This document shows, piece by piece, positions 21,918 through 30,243 of a stretch of DNA of 38,978 nt. The notes under the pieces are model-generated. The model was not told the DNA's origin, did not search any database, and saw only the letters and a list, made by a program, of their open reading frames with translations. How positions within the stretch are numbered: position 1 is the first letter of the stretch; the number at the start of each line of letters is the position of its first letter. A program made the position numbers and the translations under genes. Location of the stretch: the NCBI GenBank assembly GCA_002688315.1, contig NZCN01000002.1:1-38978 (forward strand). Reading direction: 5' to 3'. The stretch is from Candidatus Woesearchaeota archaeon. GTDB taxonomy: Archaea; Nanobdellota; Nanobdellia; Woesearchaeales; UBA10216.

Positions 21918-23649
21918 TATTGTAGACAAAAATAGTGTGCCCGATTATTTCTATTGGTTCGTAGCTGCCTAGCCAGTCATAGCATGACTTGTTTTGCATG
22001 AACACGCTTTCTCTGTTTGTTATGCTTATTGCTATTATTCCTGTTGTTTTACCGCAGCTTTCAGTGTAATTTTCTTCTAAATCTTTTTCTGAGTGTGCAA
22101 AACCTGGAACCCACGAAAGGAAAAATGGGGAAGCAAGGTATTCGTAATCAAGGTAAGCTGCTGGGTCTGTTGTTCCCAGATAGCTTAACTTTATGTCTAA
22201 ATTATTTTGTTTTGCATAATCTGAAAGGCCTTTTAAGTCTTGGCCTAGGTCAAGATTTGCTCCTAGAAAATATTCGTATCCTTTGTCATCATCAACAGCT
22301 TCATTAAAGTATGATATATAATGAGGAAATGCCAACAAACTAGCAATAATATACCATGCAATAAGTGCATACACTAAGTATTGTAATGGTTGTTTTGACA
22401 GCGCTAGTCTTCCCATGAATACAGGTAAGAAAAGGAAAACAGGCAGAACATGCTGTATGCCTGAGCCTATGTTTACAATCACAACAAATGCAATGTAGTA
22501 TATGAGTACAGGCAGAAGAAGGAATAGTTTGTCATTCTTATAGTTCTTTTTGTTGATGAAAATCATGGCAATGCTGATTGCAAGCAGGATAAGGAAAGCT
22601 ATTGGAACTTTTACTAAGAATTCAATAATGTGGAAATACCATACACTTCCTTCGTGAGTCTCTCCTAAAAAAAAGCTTGGCTTTGAGCCTGTTGCTGAGA
22701 TAAACATTTGCGCAGAAGTTCCTACAAAATAAGATGGGGCAGGCAATGGCATTTTTTCAATTAAAAAAGAAGCAGTATTCTGAAAATTGTCAGGAACATT
22801 TTCATATACCAAGTCAGTATAGCGTTGAGGAGCTCCGCTTGAATAGCTTCCAACATCAAAGCCGTAAGCACTCCAGACAACAAAGAATGCAATGATTAAT
22901 ATTATTATCATGCTGATTATAAATGATATTTCGCTTAATCTCAGTTTTTTTGGTAAATATTTTTTTAATCGTGGAAAGTCATAGGATTTTCTTGATAAAA
23001 ACCAGAATATGGCAATAGATAGATAGATTGGCAAAAATAGTATTGCTGTAAATTTTGATGACATGGCAAGGCCAAAGAAAAGTCCTGTAAGCAACAGGTT
23101 TGCGATTCCTGACTTTCGCATCAACTTCCAAAGAAAATAAACACTTATGAATGCAAATGCTGAAACAGAAAAGTCTGTCATTATGAGTGCAGACCAGCCA
23201 AGTATTACTGGCATGAAAGAATAGAGCAGCAATGATATTATGCCTGCTTTTGCTCCATAAAGTTCTTTTGACCACATATAAATTACAAGTCCTGTCAGCA
23301 TAGCTATTATTATGAATGGCAGCCTTCCTAGAAATATGAACAGTTTGCTGTCAATGCCTGAATTGTAGAGAAACTCTTGGGCGCAACCATAGTAAAGAAA
23401 ATCTTTGCAATACTGGTTTTCAAAAGGAAATTCTTTTCCTGCGATTAGCAAAGGTATTGCAGATAATTCATAAGTTAATGGTGGATGACTTGTTCCAAGG
23501 CGGTAATCGTTTGTAAGCAAAAAATAATATCCTGTAGAAAGATGGTTGTTTTCTTCAAAAACTGCTGAGTTTTGCGTTGAAACTCCTACAAGAATCCCTG
23601 CAAAAGCCAGCAAAACAATGAAAGCTGCAACATCAAACTTATTAACCAT
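21907..23649 (-). CDS. PMT/ArnT-like membrane glycosyltransferase (GT-C)
   Basis: A 580-residue GT-C enzyme with about ten membrane helices. The first outer loop is EENNHLSTGYYFLLTN ... GTSHPPLTYE, the usual place of the catalytic acidic residue and the HPPL element in PMT_2/GT39-like proteins. Later loops (SYFVGTSAQMF, GSVWYFHIIEFLVKVP) and a soluble tail with YISYFNEAVDDDKGYEYFLG fit the family. It would transfer a sugar from a polyprenyl phosphate to protein or glycan outside the cell. The ATG at 23649 is preferred to an upstream TTG because TTATAAAA (23674-23681) lies about 27 bp from it. Confidence 0.85.
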   Translation of the reverse strand: MVNKFDVAAFIVLLAFAGILVGVSTQNSAVFEENNHLSTGYYFLLTNDYRLGTSHPPLTYELSAIPLLIAGKEFPFENQYCKDFLYYGCAQEFLYNSGIDSKLFIFLGRLPFIIIAMLTGLVIYMWSKELYGAKAGIISLLLYSFMPVILGWSALIMTDFSVSAFAFISVYFLWKLMRKSGIANLLLTGLFFGLAMSSKFTAILFLPIYLSIAIFWFLSRKSYDFPRLKKYLPKKLRLSEISFIISMIIILIIAFFVVWSAYGFDVGSYSSGAPQRYTDLVYENVPDNFQNTASFLIEKMPLPAPSYFVGTSAQMFISATGSKPSFFLGETHEGSVWYFHIIEFLVKVPIAFLILLAISIAMIFINKKNYKNDKLFLLLPVLIYYIAFVVIVNIGSGIQHVLPVFLFLPVFMGRLALSKQPLQYLVYALIAWYIIASLLAFPHYISYFNEAVDDDKGYEYFLGANLDLGQDLKGLSDYAKQNNLDIKLSYLGTTDPAAYLDYEYLASPFFLSWVPGFAHSEKDLEENYTESCGKTTGIIAISITNRESVFMQNKSCYDWLGSYEPIEIIGHTIFVYNITS

Positions 23650-23748
23650 GAACAACAAGCTAATCTAAGCTCATTATAAAAGTTTTTTATAGCTGAATAT
23701 AGCTGAAAATAGTTAAGCTTAAAAGTCAACCTAGCTTCACTTTGTCAC

Positions 23749-24210
23749 ATGTCAGATACAAATATTAGTGGTTTAGCCAGCACTTTGTTCACTCAGTTAG
23801 AAATAACTCCAGAAGGCGAAGAACCCATTACAGGAGTTTATGCTGGTGGTGTAAGAATTACTTATTCTCCTGTTAAGGACAGAATGTATGTTCATATCGA
23901 TGATGGTGAAGATGATGAAGAAGCTTCGAGAGAAGAAGTTGAATTCTGGGAAGAAACACCGATGGGGTGGGTTAGTTATTTTAATCCGGAGCCTGAGCAT
24001 CTTCCTGTTATTATAGATGAGCAAGCGATAAGAACTAGCAATTCAGCAGCTTTTCTTGCATCATTCATCGACAGAGTAAATAAAATGGTTGATAACGGTC
24101 ATCCTGCAGTTTATCACACTCAAAAAATACCATTAGAATACCTGCCTGCATTTACAGAGCATTTCGTTACCCATTTTACGCAGCAAATGCAAACTGTTTC
24201 AGAGGCTTAA
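23749..24210 (+). CDS. Unknown acidic protein
   Basis: A soluble 153-residue protein with a very acidic middle (HIDDGEDDEEASREEVEFWE) and helical end (TEHFVTHFTQQMQ). No motif or family is recognised. A CTTAAAAG box near 23717-23724 is about 28 bp before the ATG. The 3' end overlaps the convergent gene by 35 bp, which is long for this window, so both ends are probably real but share sequence. Confidence 0.55.
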   Translation: MSDTNISGLASTLFTQLEITPEGEEPITGVYAGGVRITYSPVKDRMYVHIDDGEDDEEASREEVEFWEETPMGWVSYFNPEPEHLPVIIDEQAIRTSNSAAFLASFIDRVNKMVDNGHPAVYHTQKIPLEYLPAFTEHFVTHFTQQMQTVSEA

Positions 24211-24967
24211 TAACTCTGATTTTTCCGTGATAGTCAGGAAGTTTCTTTCCTTGTTTGAAAGCTCTTATATAATCATCGTGGGTGAATATATCATAAATTA
24301 AATATCCTCCTTTAGTCTCTCTATATATTATTCTTATTCTTTCTCTACCTTGGGGAAAAGCAAAGAAATCAAATCTATGTAGTTTCTCCGAGTTTCCCAT
24401 AAACCAGTCAGGATCCCTACCAATTCGGCTAAGCCAGCTTTCTATTTTTTTTAATTTGGAACTGAATTCCTTTCTCTTTAGATGCTTCCTGAATTCACTC
24501 GTACAATAAACATTCGGTATTGGCTCAAGTTCTTGTAAGCCTGTGCTTACTTGTACAGCATCTTTTATGTCTTTCTCAAGACCTGTTAAACGAGCCGAAA
24601 GCGTTCTTTTAGCAGAAATTATTTCTCTTTGATCAGAGTCTTTTAAGGCTTCTTGCAATTCAGTTAAGTCATAAAAAACATGTTCTACTTTTTCTCTTAT
24701 TCCTGTTATGAGAGCTTCAAGACGCATAGTTAAAGCCGGGCTTTTCTTCATTAATTCAGGTTTTTTTCTAATAAATTCTGCAACTAAGTGGTGTTCAACA
24801 TTTCTTTCTACGTTCTCCTCTCCAAGCACTCTCTGGAGCTGTTCATGGTGGCCGTCAGCATCATCCAGCTGACTAGCTCTTTTGATTTCATCTTCAGTAT
24901 AGCTCTTCAAAACATCCAGCCAAGCAAGAAATTCAGTTTTTTTACTGCCGGTTAACCATTCAAGCAT
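24176..24967 (-). CDS. Helical protein with a RelE/ParE-like C-terminal domain
   Basis: The first 165 residues are helical and charged (LTELQEALKDSDQREIISAK), possibly coiled coil. The last part (about 180-250) resembles a RelE/ParE fold: KLKKIESWLSRIGRDPDWF as the helical hairpin, then HRFDFFAFPQGRERIRIIYR, ETKGGYLIYDIFTHDDYIRA as the strands, with the 'RIRIIYR...HDDY' rhythm of that group. Members cleave ribosome-bound mRNA or target gyrase. There is no typical small antitoxin gene beside it, so the toxin role is doubtful and the domain call is tentative. It overlaps the acidic protein gene by 35 bp. Confidence 0.5.
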   Translation of the reverse strand: MLEWLTGSKKTEFLAWLDVLKSYTEDEIKRASQLDDADGHHEQLQRVLGEENVERNVEHHLVAEFIRKKPELMKKSPALTMRLEALITGIREKVEHVFYDLTELQEALKDSDQREIISAKRTLSARLTGLEKDIKDAVQVSTGLQELEPIPNVYCTSEFRKHLKRKEFSSKLKKIESWLSRIGRDPDWFMGNSEKLHRFDFFAFPQGRERIRIIYRETKGGYLIYDIFTHDDYIRAFKQGKKLPDYHGKIRVIKPLKQFAFAA

Positions 24968-25001
24968 AGCTCTTTACGTATTTTTATTCTTATAAATCTT
25001 T

Positions 25002-25439
25002 TTATCGTCTTCTCCTTCGTCTTCTAGTGTGTCTTTTTAGTCTATGAAAGACTTCTTCTCCTGAAAGCCTTGCATGCTCTCTTCTGATTGCGTCAACTGT
25101 TCTGCCATGAGCGTGCCGTGGCCTTGCTATTGGCTTGTAGACTGGTGCTGGCCTGTATTTTCTTTCAGGCGGTTTAGGACTTTTAGGAGTTTGTTGAATT
25201 GGCTGCTGTATAAGTGGCGGTTCGCTTGCTGCGTCCTGCTGTTTTCTTCTTTCAAGCTCTTTTTTTGTTGTCCTTATTGGCTCCGTGAGCCTTCTGTAGT
25301 AAAGGTAGCCTACTCCTGCTGCTACTAAAAGAGATACAATCAGCCAGATGGCAAGAGAAATTGCTTTTATTGTTATTGCAAAAACAATCATTAACAAAAT
25401 CAGAATTGCAAAGAGAATTATAACTAACCCCTTTTTCAT
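25002..25439 (-). CDS. Two-helix membrane protein with a proline-rich linker and Arg-rich tail
   Basis: Two N-terminal hydrophobic helices (about 3-22 and 25-46) are followed by a basic, proline-rich linker (PPLIQQPIQQTPKSPKPPER) and an Arg-rich end, with six consecutive Arg. The tail probably contacts nucleic acid or ribosomes at the inner membrane face. Two ATG codons are possible. An ATTTAAATAG box (about 25460-25469) is centred 27 bp from ATG 25439, so that start, with a leaderless mRNA, is preferred to 25454. Family unknown. Confidence 0.6.
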   Translation of the reverse strand: MKKGLVIILFAILILLMIVFAITIKAISLAIWLIVSLLVAAGVGYLYYRRLTEPIRTTKKELERRKQQDAASEPPLIQQPIQQTPKSPKPPERKYRPAPVYKPIARPRHAHGRTVDAIRREHARLSGEEVFHRLKRHTRRRRRRR

Positions 25440-25459
25440 ACTTCTAAATCTCATTTAGA

Positions 25460-25525
25460 ACTATTTAAATGTTGTTGTGTAAGCACGCTAAAGACAGTTT
25501 TACCTTTACAAAAACTATTTATAAT
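25460..25525. promoter_or_regulatory. Divergent TATA boxes, membrane-protein and RPA genes
   Basis: On the minus strand ATTTAAATAG at about 25460-25469 serves the Arg-tailed membrane protein. On the plus strand TTTATAAT at 25518-25525 is centred 26 bp before the RPA ATG at 25547. Both predict leaderless mRNAs. Confidence 0.5.
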
Positions 25526-25546
25526 CAGTGCTTTCCTGTTTTTTTG

Positions 25547-26710
25547 ATGATGAAGCTTTCTTATGAGCAGGCTGTGGCAAAGATAAAAGAGCATTCTAGT
25601 CTCGGTGAGGAAGAAATAAAGTCTAACATTGATGCTAAGCTTAATCAGTTTGCTGGCTTGGTCAGCAAGGAAGGAGCTGCTCATATTTTTGCCAATGAGC
25701 TTGGAATCAAGCTTATAGATCCTACTGCTGTAAGCAAGCTTAAGATTAACAACATTATGGCAGGCATGCAAAATGTTGAAGTCTTAACAAAAGTTCTTGC
25801 TGTTTTTCCTGTAAGACAATTTAATTCCAAAGGAAGGGAAGGCCAGGTTGGCTCATCAATTTTGGGTGATGAGACTGGAAATATTCGCGCAGTTTTCTGG
25901 AACGAACAAGCCAATAAGCTTGCATTCCTAAATAAGGGAGACGTATTAAAAATTAAAGGTGTTTATGTTAAGGAAAACCGAGACAATTCTTTGGAGCTGC
26001 ATTTCAATGACCGCAGCACAATGGTTGTGAATCCTCCTGGCGAAACTGTGGAAGCTCAGGAGTTCAAGCGCGAAACTCCAAAGAAGCGCATTAATGAAAT
26101 CGCAGACACTGACAGGTTTGTTGAGGTTTTTGGCACTGTGGTGGAAGTTTTTGACTTGAGATTTTATGAAGTGTGCAATAAGTGCGGCAAAAGAGCAAAG
26201 CCAGAAGAAAACAATTACATGTGCCCAGAACATGGTGCTGTTAGCCCTGATTATTCTTATGTCCTTAATGTTTTCCTTGATGACGGCACTGCTGCTGTTA
26301 GAACTGTTTTTTTCAGGAATGTTGCTGAAAAATTCCTTAAGAAAACTGCTGAAGAACTTCTTGCTTTTAGGGAAGCTCCTGAAGCATTTGAGCAGATTAA
26401 GAATGACTCTTTGGGAAGCTTCATAAAAATAAACGCAAAAGTCAACAAGAACGAGATGTTCAACAGGATTGAATTAATAGCTAATGAGCTTGAAGAAGCA
26501 AAGCCTGAAGACGTTCAATTGCCGGAGAGTACTGCAACCAAATCAACTGCTTCTACTGAAGCTACTTCAGCTCCAGAAGAAACTAAGGCAACTGCTGAAC
26601 CTGTTGTTCCTGCTGCTCCAGCTCCTGAAGCTCCTGCCACTCCTACTACTCCTGCTGACGCTACTCCTGCTGCTGAAAACATTCAGGCCAGCAGTGAAGC
26701 TAATAAGTAA
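25547..26710 (+). CDS. rpa: Replication protein A, single-stranded-DNA-binding (zinc-finger type)
   Basis: A 387-residue archaeal RPA. OB folds lie around residues 72-165 (SILGDETGNIRAVFWNEQA) and 185-290 (TDRFVEVFGTVVEVFDL). The second holds a zinc site C210, C213, C226, H229 (CNKCGKRAKPEENNYMCPEHG, seen in part). An Ala/Pro/Glu/Thr-rich tail (about 335-387) is a flexible arm of the kind used to recruit partners. The true start is ATG 25547 because a TTTATAAT box lies 26 bp upstream. An upstream TTG would add an unlikely hydrophobic extension. It protects ssDNA in replication and repair and would cooperate with RadA encoded at 30244. Confidence 0.9.
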   Translation: MMKLSYEQAVAKIKEHSSLGEEEIKSNIDAKLNQFAGLVSKEGAAHIFANELGIKLIDPTAVSKLKINNIMAGMQNVEVLTKVLAVFPVRQFNSKGREGQVGSSILGDETGNIRAVFWNEQANKLAFLNKGDVLKIKGVYVKENRDNSLELHFNDRSTMVVNPPGETVEAQEFKRETPKKRINEIADTDRFVEVFGTVVEVFDLRFYEVCNKCGKRAKPEENNYMCPEHGAVSPDYSYVLNVFLDDGTAAVRTVFFRNVAEKFLKKTAEELLAFREAPEAFEQIKNDSLGSFIKINAKVNKNEMFNRIELIANELEEAKPEDVQLPESTATKSTASTEATSAPEETKATAEPVVPAAPAPEAPATPTTPADATPAAENIQASSEANK

Positions 26711-26712
26711 AA

Positions 26713-27180
26713 ATGATGTTTGTTTCCCATTTTCTGTTTGGAATTCTTTCTGGTTATTTTGCATGCAATTTTCTTAACTGCGATAATACTTTCTTATTTG
26801 TTTCAATAGCTGCTGTTGCTTCATCTTTTCCTGATATAGACCACGTAAGCTCAAAGATAAGCCGAAAGCTTCCTCCGTTTGCAATTGTTTCACATTCTTT
26901 ATTCGCTCACCGCGGCTTTATACATTCCTTATTCCCGCCATTGCTTTTGTACTTTATGATATTCAAAATTGATTCAGCAATAGCAGCAGCTGTTTTAGTT
27001 GGTTATATCTCACACTTGTTATTGGATGCAACAACAACAAGAGGTATACGCTTCTTTTACCCATTGCCTTTCAAAATAAAAGGCTTCATAAGAACAAACA
27101 GCTTTGCTGAAAAAATAGTCACAATGCTACTATTAATAGTGATAATTACCATTGTAGTTATGACATTATTTATAAAATAG
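26713..27180 (+). CDS. YdjM/DUF457-family membrane protein (metal-dependent hydrolase-like)
   Basis: A 155-residue protein with four to five membrane helices. The family motifs are present: SHFLFG at the start, SSFPDIDHVSSK (38-49), AHRGFIHSL (65-73) and YISHLLLDATTTRGI (98-112). The His/Asp residues in these could bind metal at the membrane face. The biological substrate of the family is not settled. It starts two bases after the RPA stop and is likely cotranscribed with it. Confidence 0.82.
   Translation: MMFVSHFLFGILSGYFACNFLNCDNTFLFVSIAAVASSFPDIDHVSSKISRKLPPFAIVSHSLFAHRGFIHSLFPPLLLYFMIFKIDSAIAAAVLVGYISHLLLDATTTRGIRFFYPLPFKIKGFIRTNSFAEKIVTMLLLIVIITIVVMTLFIK
27169..27176 (+). promoter_or_regulatory. 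TATA box of the coiled-coil gene, inside the preceding gene
   Basis: TTTATAAA overlaps the last codons of the YdjM-like gene, and is centred 26 bp before ATG 27199, predicting a leaderless mRNA. Confidence 0.5.
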
Positions 27181-27198
27181 CGTACTCTCGCTTTTTTT

Positions 27199-28449
27199 AT
27201 GGGATTTTTCAGTTTCTTAAAGCGGTCTTCTGAAAAAAAGGAAGAAGTAAAAGAGATTAAGCTAGAGCAGTTAGACGAATGGGCAGATTCTTTGTCAAAA
27301 AAAACTATTGAAGACGCAAATTCAAAACTAAGCGTTCTCAGGACAAGTATTACTGAGCAAAAAAATGGTGTGCAGAAAAACCTCCGGATATTAATGAATG
27401 CAGAACTGAAAAATCCAAGCATTCCTGAAAGAGTTAAGCAAATTAGGGAAGGCAACAGAACTACGTACGTGCAAAAAGTGAATTTGCTTCTGGAGCAGGT
27501 TAGTTTTCCTGAAGAGCTTGACAAGATAGTGGTTTTCTGCAATGAATTTGATACTGCTTTGTCTGATTTTAGCAGCAGTACTATGAAGAACTATCAGGTT
27601 CTCCAGCAATTTTTTGAAAACGAAGTTAGTTCTATCTCTGTTAACATTAGAACTCTTGATAGCTTGGTTAAAGAAGTTAAAAAAGCAGTAGAAGATGCTG
27701 GAATTGAAAAGCACACTGAATTAAAAAATAAAGTTGCGAATGTGCAAAAGAAAATAAAGCAAAAGCAGGAAATAAAGGAAAAAACCAAGCTAATGGAAGA
27801 AGAACTTAAAAAAGAAAACGAGCAAATTGAAAAAACTCAAAAAATTCTTCAAGAGCTTGAACAAAGCAAAGCTTATCTGAAATTTAATGAACTAGTTAAT
27901 GAAAAGCAAAAGTTAGAACAAGAAATTGAAGAATTGAAAAATCAATTATTGCATTCTTTTTCAGTTATAAACACTGCTCTGAAAAAATACGAGCGGCTTA
28001 CCTTAGACGATAAACTTGTTCGGGATTATCTGAAAGATTTCTTTAAAGCATTGCTTGAAGACAGCCAGCTTAAAATAGCAGAAGTTATTGATAAAATGAA
28101 AGCGTCCATTGAAAAAGGCGAGCTTGAGCTGAAAGATAAAAAGAAAGTCAAGATACTGCAGGAACTTGATAAACTTAACAAGACTCATTTCGAAGAATTC
28201 TTGAACAAATACTCTGAGTTAGACAAAAAGTTAACTGAGTTAAGCTCAGAAATAGAAAAAGAAGAAGTTTCCAGAGAAGCTGAACAGCTGAAATCAAGCT
28301 TAAGGCAGACTAATTATAGAATTGAGGAAGCTAAGCATAAGCTTCAGCAGAAAACAACGGAATTCGAAGCTATTGATATTGAGCAGTTAAGGAACAATCT
28401 AGAGAAAGACATCAAAGAAAACATTGAAGAAGTGAAAATTACGCTTTGA
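27199..28449 (+). CDS. Long coiled-coil protein of unknown function
   Basis: A 416-residue charged, helical protein. After a short N-terminal FFSFLKRSSEKKEEVKEI comes a helical domain (about 25-150), then heptad-rich coiled coil (about 155-250 and 330-416; EEELKKENEQIEKTQKILQE). The composition recalls SMC/SbcC arms or ESCRT-III-like helices, but there is no ATPase motif and I do not assign a family. It has its own promoter. Neighbours are RPA/YdjM and a DEAD-box helicase, which gives no clear hint. Confidence 0.75.
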   Translation: MGFFSFLKRSSEKKEEVKEIKLEQLDEWADSLSKKTIEDANSKLSVLRTSITEQKNGVQKNLRILMNAELKNPSIPERVKQIREGNRTTYVQKVNLLLEQVSFPEELDKIVVFCNEFDTALSDFSSSTMKNYQVLQQFFENEVSSISVNIRTLDSLVKEVKKAVEDAGIEKHTELKNKVANVQKKIKQKQEIKEKTKLMEEELKKENEQIEKTQKILQELEQSKAYLKFNELVNEKQKLEQEIEELKNQLLHSFSVINTALKKYERLTLDDKLVRDYLKDFFKALLEDSQLKIAEVIDKMKASIEKGELELKDKKKVKILQELDKLNKTHFEEFLNKYSELDKKLTELSSEIEKEEVSREAEQLKSSLRQTNYRIEEAKHKLQQKTTEFEAIDIEQLRNNLEKDIKENIEEVKITL

Positions 28450-28492
28450 TTTTGTTTTGTTAATTACTTTGTAGTGGTTAGAAATAGAAACG

Positions 28493-28609
28493 TTTATATA
28501 GTTGGGCTAAACAACAATTATCACAAAGCATAATTCGTTATGAAAGAGCAATTGCTCAGAGTCCTGACATTTCGCTTTTTCTAGATAAGTGCTAAACATG
28601 AGGTAAAGA
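28493..28609 (+). promoter_or_regulatory. Promoter and structured leader of the DEAD-box helicase gene
   Basis: TTTATATA (28493-28500) predicts transcription from about 28523 and a leader of about 87 nt. The leader holds the hairpin CATAA-TTCG-TTATG (28529-28542, UUCG loop), the palindrome GAGCAATTGCTC (28546-28557) and a Shine-Dalgarno GAGGT (about 28600-28604) before the ATG. Most other genes here are leaderless, so the leader probably has a regulatory role. Confidence 0.6.
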
Positions 28610-29818
28610 ATGAATGTATTTGAAAAGTTTAAATTAAGTAAGCATACAATTGAAGCTATTGAGAAGCTGGGAATAAGTGAGCCGACTGATATACAGAGTA
28701 AATCAATTCCACATATTCTTAATGGGAAAGATGTTATAGGAGAATCAGCTACTGGTTCTGGAAAAACACTGGCTTTTGGCTGTGGTATTGTTGAGAAAGT
28801 AATTCCTGGAGCAGGTCTCCAGTCACTTATACTCACACCTACAAGAGAGCTTGCAGAACAAGTAAAGCATTCGCTAAGGCAATTAGCATACTTAAAAAGA
28901 TTGAATGTACTGCCGATTTATGGTGGTGTAGCCATTGGGCCGCAGATTCGTGATTTGCCAAGAACAGATGTTGTTGTTGCAACTCCTGGCAGGCTGCTTG
29001 ACCATCTTGAACGCAGAACAATTAGCCTTTCAAAAGTTAATATTCTGGTTTTAGATGAAGCAGACCGCATGTTTGATATGGGGTTCATAGAAGATGTTGA
29101 AAAAATTATTAAACATTGTCCTGCTAAAAAGCAAACCATGCTTTTTTCTGCAACAATTCCTCCGCGCATAAAAGATTTGGTTAGAAAGCACATGATTGAC
29201 CCTGTTCAGATTTCAGTAGACAATCAGGTTGATCCAAGCAAGCTTAAGCAGGTTTATTATGATGTTTCGAAAAATCTAAAATTATCTTTGCTTACTCACT
29301 TGCTTGACTCTGAAAAATCAGGTTTGGTTTTGGTTTTCTGCAATACAAGAAGAACAACTGATTTTGTTGTAAAAAACTTGCAAGCAAACAAAATTGATGC
29401 AATCTCCATACACGGCGGCTTGTCTCAAAATAAGCGAAACAGGATTATTAACTCATTCAACAGAGCTAAAGCACATGTTTTAGTTTGCACTAACGTAGCT
29501 GCCCGCGGTCTTCACATTGATAACGTATCTCATGTCTACAATTATGAAATACCAAAAGACCCTAAAGATTATGTTCATCGAATAGGCAGAACTGCAAGAG
29601 CAGGCGAAGCAGGAAAAGCAATCAACTTGCTTTGCGAATATGATTACGATAACTTTTCAAGAATACTTGGAGAGTACAGAAACTTTTCAATTAAAAAAAT
29701 TGACAAGCCATACTTGAAAAGAATAATTGCTATCAGACCTCAACAAGGCAGAAACCGCTTTCCATCACGGCCAAGACCAGCCTTCATCAGAAACAGAGGC
29801 AAAAACAGATTCAATTGA
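28610..29818 (+). CDS. DEAD-box RNA helicase
   Basis: All helicase motifs are present: the Q motif (EPTDIQSKSIP), I ATGSGKT (47-53), Ia PTREL (77-81), Ib TPGR, II DEAD (VLDEADRMFDMGF), III SAT, IV VFCNTRR, V ARGLHID and VI HRIGRTARAG. The C-terminal tail is short and basic, with Arg/Pro/Phe (RNRFPSRPRP), suited to RNA binding. At 402 residues it is a compact member like bacterial/archaeal DeaD/RhlE. It unwinds short RNA duplexes in ribosome assembly or mRNA turnover. The long structured leader recalls cold-regulated deaD genes in archaea. Confidence 0.95.
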   Translation: MNVFEKFKLSKHTIEAIEKLGISEPTDIQSKSIPHILNGKDVIGESATGSGKTLAFGCGIVEKVIPGAGLQSLILTPTRELAEQVKHSLRQLAYLKRLNVLPIYGGVAIGPQIRDLPRTDVVVATPGRLLDHLERRTISLSKVNILVLDEADRMFDMGFIEDVEKIIKHCPAKKQTMLFSATIPPRIKDLVRKHMIDPVQISVDNQVDPSKLKQVYYDVSKNLKLSLLTHLLDSEKSGLVLVFCNTRRTTDFVVKNLQANKIDAISIHGGLSQNKRNRIINSFNRAKAHVLVCTNVAARGLHIDNVSHVYNYEIPKDPKDYVHRIGRTARAGEAGKAINLLCEYDYDNFSRILGEYRNFSIKKIDKPYLKRIIAIRPQQGRNRFPSRPRPAFIRNRGKNRFN

Positions 29819-29905
29819 GTTCTACATAAAAATACCACTGGACACTGGACATGGGTGGATAGGGTTTATAAAGGACTTATGTTATACTATATGATTACAT
29901 TTGCC

Positions 29906-30181
29906 AAGGGAGGAGGAAAGAAAATGCAACCAGAAACAAAATTTAAGGCAGGAGGCGTCTCAGCTACTATATGGCAGAACACTTCTGCAAAGGGAAATTA
30001 CGCCACAGTTACGTTGTCCAGGTCCTACATGGACAAGGATAAGAATTGGAAAGAAACCAATTCATATAAAGTAACTGACCTGCCAAAAGTTGCTTTGGTG
30101 CTTTCTAAAGCATACGAGCATTTGCAGCTTAATAAAAAAGCAACGCAAACACCGCAGGTTATGGAACAAAAAATAGTGTAA
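29906..30181 (+). CDS. Small beta-rich protein upstream of radA, possible ssDNA-binding
   Basis: The coding part runs from ATG 29924 (85 residues), preceded by the strong Shine-Dalgarno GGAGGAGG at 29909-29916, which is included in this entry and decides the start. An earlier GTG frame is not used. The protein has four strand-like segments (TKFKAGGVSATIWQN; YATVTLSRSYMDK; TNSYKVTD) and a helix (LPKVALVLSKAYEHLQL). This order resembles small PC4-like nucleic-acid-binding proteins of archaea and phages, but the assignment is tentative. It lies just before radA, so a recombination or ssDNA role is a reasonable inference. TTTATAAA near 29874 is the likely TATA box. Confidence 0.65.
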   Translation, partial: KGGGKKMQPETKFKAGGVSATIWQNTSAKGNYATVTLSRSYMDKDKNWKETNSYKVTDLPKVALVLSKAYEHLQLNKKATQTPQVMEQKIV

Positions 30182-30189
30182 CTGAAATT

Positions 30190-30206
30190 ATTTTTTTTAT
30201 TTTTTT
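30190..30206 (+). terminator. Oligo-T terminator candidate
   Basis: Two T-tracts (eight and seven T) follow the stop of the small beta protein within 10 bp. Archaeal RNA polymerase ends transcription at such U-rich stretches without needing a hairpin. Read-through into radA remains possible. Confidence 0.45.
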
Positions 30207-30243
30207 ATAGTTTATGCAAAAAATTTATAATGAGGTGAGGTAC

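Noticed and set aside
25469-25546. N-terminal extension of RPA from an upstream TTG
   Set aside because: The extension contains the TATA box itself and is unlike RPA. ATG 25547 is 26 bp from the box.
26484-26777. Leu/Lys-rich plus-strand frame over the RPA tail
   Set aside because: It is an out-of-frame reading of the Ala/Pro/Glu repeat-like tail of RPA.
29855-29923. GTG-initiated longer form of the small beta protein
   Set aside because: It would read through the TATA region. A strong Shine-Dalgarno precedes ATG 29924.
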